A stretch of DNA of 7,789 bases from Clostridia bacterium (GTDB lineage Bacteria; Bacillota; Clostridia; Oscillospirales; CAG-272): contig CAAGDE010000164.1 in NCBI GenBank assembly GCA_900768535.1, forward strand, positions 1-7,789, in the 5' to 3' direction. The notes beneath the pieces are model-generated. The model searched no databases, was not told the origin of the DNA, and saw only the letters and a program-made list of their open reading frames with translations. Position numbers and translations under genes: made by a program. The first letter of the stretch is position 1. Every line of letters starts with the position of its first letter. Positions 6,383-7,789 of this stretch are shown here, in pieces.

Positions 6383-6397
6383 TACCCCGTACCGATA
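6383..6397. promoter_or_regulatory. Degenerate second CsoR-like site over the transcription start
   Basis: TACCCCGTACCGATA matches 11 of 15 positions of the main operator core TACCCTGTAGGGGTA (6407-6421), in the same orientation and 24 bp away. It overlaps the predicted start site near 6394. The left half-site is good and the right half degenerate. Occupancy by CsoR is inferred. Confidence 0.35.
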
Positions 6398-6400
6398 TTT

Positions 6401-6429
6401 ATTATATACCCTGTAGGGGTATTTGTCAA
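6401..6429 (-). promoter_or_regulatory. csoR-copA operon promoter with CsoR operator in the spacer
   Basis: On the minus strand, TTGACA (6424-6429) and TATAAT (6401-6406) are both perfect consensus and separated by exactly 17 bp. The spacer AATACCCCTACAGGGTA holds the palindrome ATACCC/GGGTAT (plus strand 6406-6411 and 6417-6422). This G-tract palindrome is the recognised type of CsoR operator. A repressor bound here would sit between the two promoter boxes, which fits tight repression of an otherwise very strong promoter. Confidence 0.92.
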
Positions 6430-6439
6430 GAGGTTTTAT

Positions 6440-6481
6440 AAAAAAAATTCAAGGAACCCCGCTCATGAGGTTCCTTTTTTT
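6440..6481. terminator. Bidirectional terminator containing the stop codon of the permease gene
   Basis: AAGGAACC (6451-6458) pairs with GGTTCCTT (6469-6476) around a 10-nt loop. On the minus strand a run of eight T follows (6440-6447), ending the AI-2E-family gene, whose TGA (6463-6465) lies inside the loop. On the plus strand a T-run (6475-6481) follows. The csoR promoter begins only 11 bp beyond, so this insulates the copper operon from upstream transcription. Confidence 0.85.
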
Positions 6482-7554
6482 GCGTCCGAGCGACCGCGCA
6501 GGAGGGCTTTGAGCGCCATGGCGGCAACGGGACCCAGCGCCATGCCGGGGACGCCGAACCACTGCCAGCCCGCATAGCCCGCGAACAGCGCGACCAGCGG
6601 GTGCAGTCCCAGGCTCTTCCCGATCAGGCGCGGCTCGGTGATCTGCCGCAGAACCGTGACCGCCGCGTACAGGATCAGCAGTCCGAAGCCGAGATAGAAA
6701 TTCCTCTGCAGCAGAAGAATCACCGCCCACGGAATCAGCACCGTTCCCACGCCCAGCACCGGCAGGATATCCACCACCGCAATCAGCAGTGACAGCAGGA
6801 ACGCATATTTCACCCGCAGAATCAGAAATCCGACAAACAGCTCCAGGAACGTGACAAGCAGGATCAGCAGATACGCCCGCAGATACCGGAAGGACACCGA
6901 CCGGATCCGCGCCCGCCACCGCGGGAGCCGTCCTGCCAGCCGCTCCGGCAGATGAGTCTCCAAAAACCGCCCGACCTGCCCCGGCTCCAGGCAGAAATAG
7001 AAGCCCGCGATCACCGTCACCGCAACGAACAGCAACGCGGACGGCATGGCGGCAATCAGCTTTCCCGCAAGCCCCGGCAGCTTCGCGCTGAGCGATCCGG
7101 CAAGCGAGGACAGCATCTCCCCCACCATGTCGTTGAATTCCGCCCGGAACGCCTCGTACCGCGCGCCGACCTCCGCCCGCCGGAAGAGCCCGACCCCGGC
7201 TGTAATCCTTCCGAACCAGTCGAACGTCTCACCCTTGGCGGAAAAATCCCCCTGCCGGAGCAGTTCGGCAAGCAGCTCCTCCAGCTCCCGCACGCCGCGC
7301 GCCACGCCTGCCGAAATCCCCGCCACCAGTGCGCCGAGGAGCAGGAGCAACAGCAGAACCGCCCAGAAGCCGCGCGCCAGATGCGTCTTTTTTGCAAGCG
7401 CGCCCGCCGCCGGCGCAATGGCAAGCGACAGCACCCACGCGAAAAGGAACGGCAGCAGAACACCCCACAGCAACCTCACGCCGACCGCAATCGCCGCCAC
7501 CGCCGCCACACCGCAGATCACCATCGCCGCCCGCGTCTCCCATTTTCTCTCCAT
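6463..7554 (-). CDS. AI-2E/YtvI-family integral membrane protein
   Basis: With the start at 7554 this is a 363-residue protein, normal for the AI-2E transporter (PF01594) family. Hydrophobic segments lie at about 11-28, 30-52 and 62-82, then a soluble helical stretch (about 85-165), then 170-190, 226-246, 250-283, 287-302 and 315-350. This is the family's usual three-plus-five pattern. Conserved blocks are VDILPVLGVGTVLIPWA (261-277) and EPRLIGKSLGLHPLVALFAG (307-326) followed by FGVPGMALGP (333-342); they recall YtvI, the sporulation-associated branch. Transport of autoinducer-2 is proven for few members and should not be assumed. The start at 7554 is preferred to the in-frame 7656: GGTGGTG lies just before it, and the 34 extra residues are polar and run back through AT-rich promoter-like DNA. 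It is separated from csoR by a terminator. Confidence 0.85.
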   Translation of the reverse strand: MERKWETRAAMVICGVAAVAAIAVGVRLLWGVLLPFLFAWVLSLAIAPAAGALAKKTHLARGFWAVLLLLLLLGALVAGISAGVARGVRELEELLAELLRQGDFSAKGETFDWFGRITAGVGLFRRAEVGARYEAFRAEFNDMVGEMLSSLAGSLSAKLPGLAGKLIAAMPSALLFVAVTVIAGFYFCLEPGQVGRFLETHLPERLAGRLPRWRARIRSVSFRYLRAYLLILLVTFLELFVGFLILRVKYAFLLSLLIAVVDILPVLGVGTVLIPWAVILLLQRNFYLGFGLLILYAAVTVLRQITEPRLIGKSLGLHPLVALFAGYAGWQWFGVPGMALGPVAAMALKALLRGRSDAKKGTS

Positions 7555-7556
7555 TC

Positions 7557-7789
7557 CGTCACCACCCTTTTGTATAGTACTATTTATTGTACGCTCGCCG
7601 ATTTCGCCCTCATCCGGCACTGGCGTGCTAAACTGCTTGCAGTTTTTCTTCCCCACCCGGAGGAAGGCTTTTTTGAGCTGTGCGTGGCGTTAGGTGGTGC
7701 CTTTCAGCAACGGAGATCCCGCCTGCTGGCGCCCCGCTTGGGGCGGGGTTCGCTGTGCGGCAATGATTGATGAGTGCGTATGAATATTA
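7557..7789. other. Non-coding right end with short palindromes; no gene supported
   Basis: No reading frame here has convincing start and coding features. An AT-rich patch (7570-7592) contains the perfect palindrome ATAGTACTAT (7574-7583) and, on the minus strand, CGTACAAT (7586-7593), one base off the CATACAAT -10 of sigma-E promoters; it probably holds the promoter of the permease gene. Further on are AAACTGC/GCAGTTT (7630-7645) followed by TTCTT, a weak plus-strand terminator-like hairpin, and CGCCCC/GGGGCG (7730-7745). The stretch from about 7590 to 7680 looks to me like a dispersed intergenic repeat of gut clostridia, but this is from memory and only one copy is present here. Confidence 0.4.

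Noticed and set aside
6364..6429. Longer CsoR starting at 6429
   Set aside because: The extension would translate through the -35, operator, -10 and ribosome binding site; the start at 6363 has AAGGAG at proper spacing.
7555..7656. 34-residue N-terminal extension of the AI-2E-family protein
   Set aside because: It is polar, atypical for the family, and overlaps the AT-rich likely promoter; ATG at 7554 gives a normal family length.
7730..7745. GC-rich hairpin at the right end as a terminator
   Set aside because: The stem is only 6 bp, there is no T-run on either side, and no gene is seen ending there.

Overview
The window reads as a chromosomal segment of a GC-rich Firmicute, most likely a gut-type clostridium (Oscillospirales/Ruminococcaceae-like). 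This is inferred from strong AGGAG-type ribosome binding sites, AT-rich sigma-A promoters with TATAAT boxes in an otherwise GC-rich sequence, a clostridial-type copper operon, a YtvI-like permease, and dispersed palindromic repeats. No rRNA, tRNA, CRISPR array, transposase or phage gene is visible.

Layout. Positions 118-1824 (minus) hold an AMP-forming long-chain acyl-CoA synthetase with its own promoter. Its stop codon lies at the edge of a hairpin-rich repeat (21-120). Positions 1948-2229 (minus) encode a small XRE-type repressor, transcribed divergently from an unrecognised 175-residue protein (2364-2891, plus). The 134-bp gap between them holds two opposed promoters and an inverted repeat that brackets both -35 regions. 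A strong shared hairpin terminator (2895-2937) then separates the 175-residue gene from a convergent copper operon on the minus strand: csoR (6043-6363), copA (3290-5800) and a CopZ-like metallochaperone (2939-3193). Beyond a compact bidirectional terminator (6440-6481) lies an AI-2E/YtvI-family membrane protein (6463-7554, minus). The last 230 bases carry no supportable gene.

How the parts work together. The copper operon is autoregulated. A near-ideal sigma-A promoter (TTGACA, 17 bp, TATAAT) carries a CsoR-type operator inside its spacer, so apo-CsoR should block it and Cu(I) binding at C52/H77/C81 should release it. CopA exports Cu(I). The 84-residue chaperone and the two metal-binding domains of CopA, one at each end, deliver or sense the ion.

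The least ordinary element is a 235-bp imperfect inverted repeat (5814-6048) filling the space from the csoR stop codon to just before the copA ribosome binding site. Each 99-nt arm contains two smaller hairpins. A third copy of the arm lies after the acyl-CoA synthetase gene. Differences between copies in the hairpin stems are nearly all compensatory, which points to conserved structure. In two copies the repeat boundary coincides with the TAA stop of the preceding gene.
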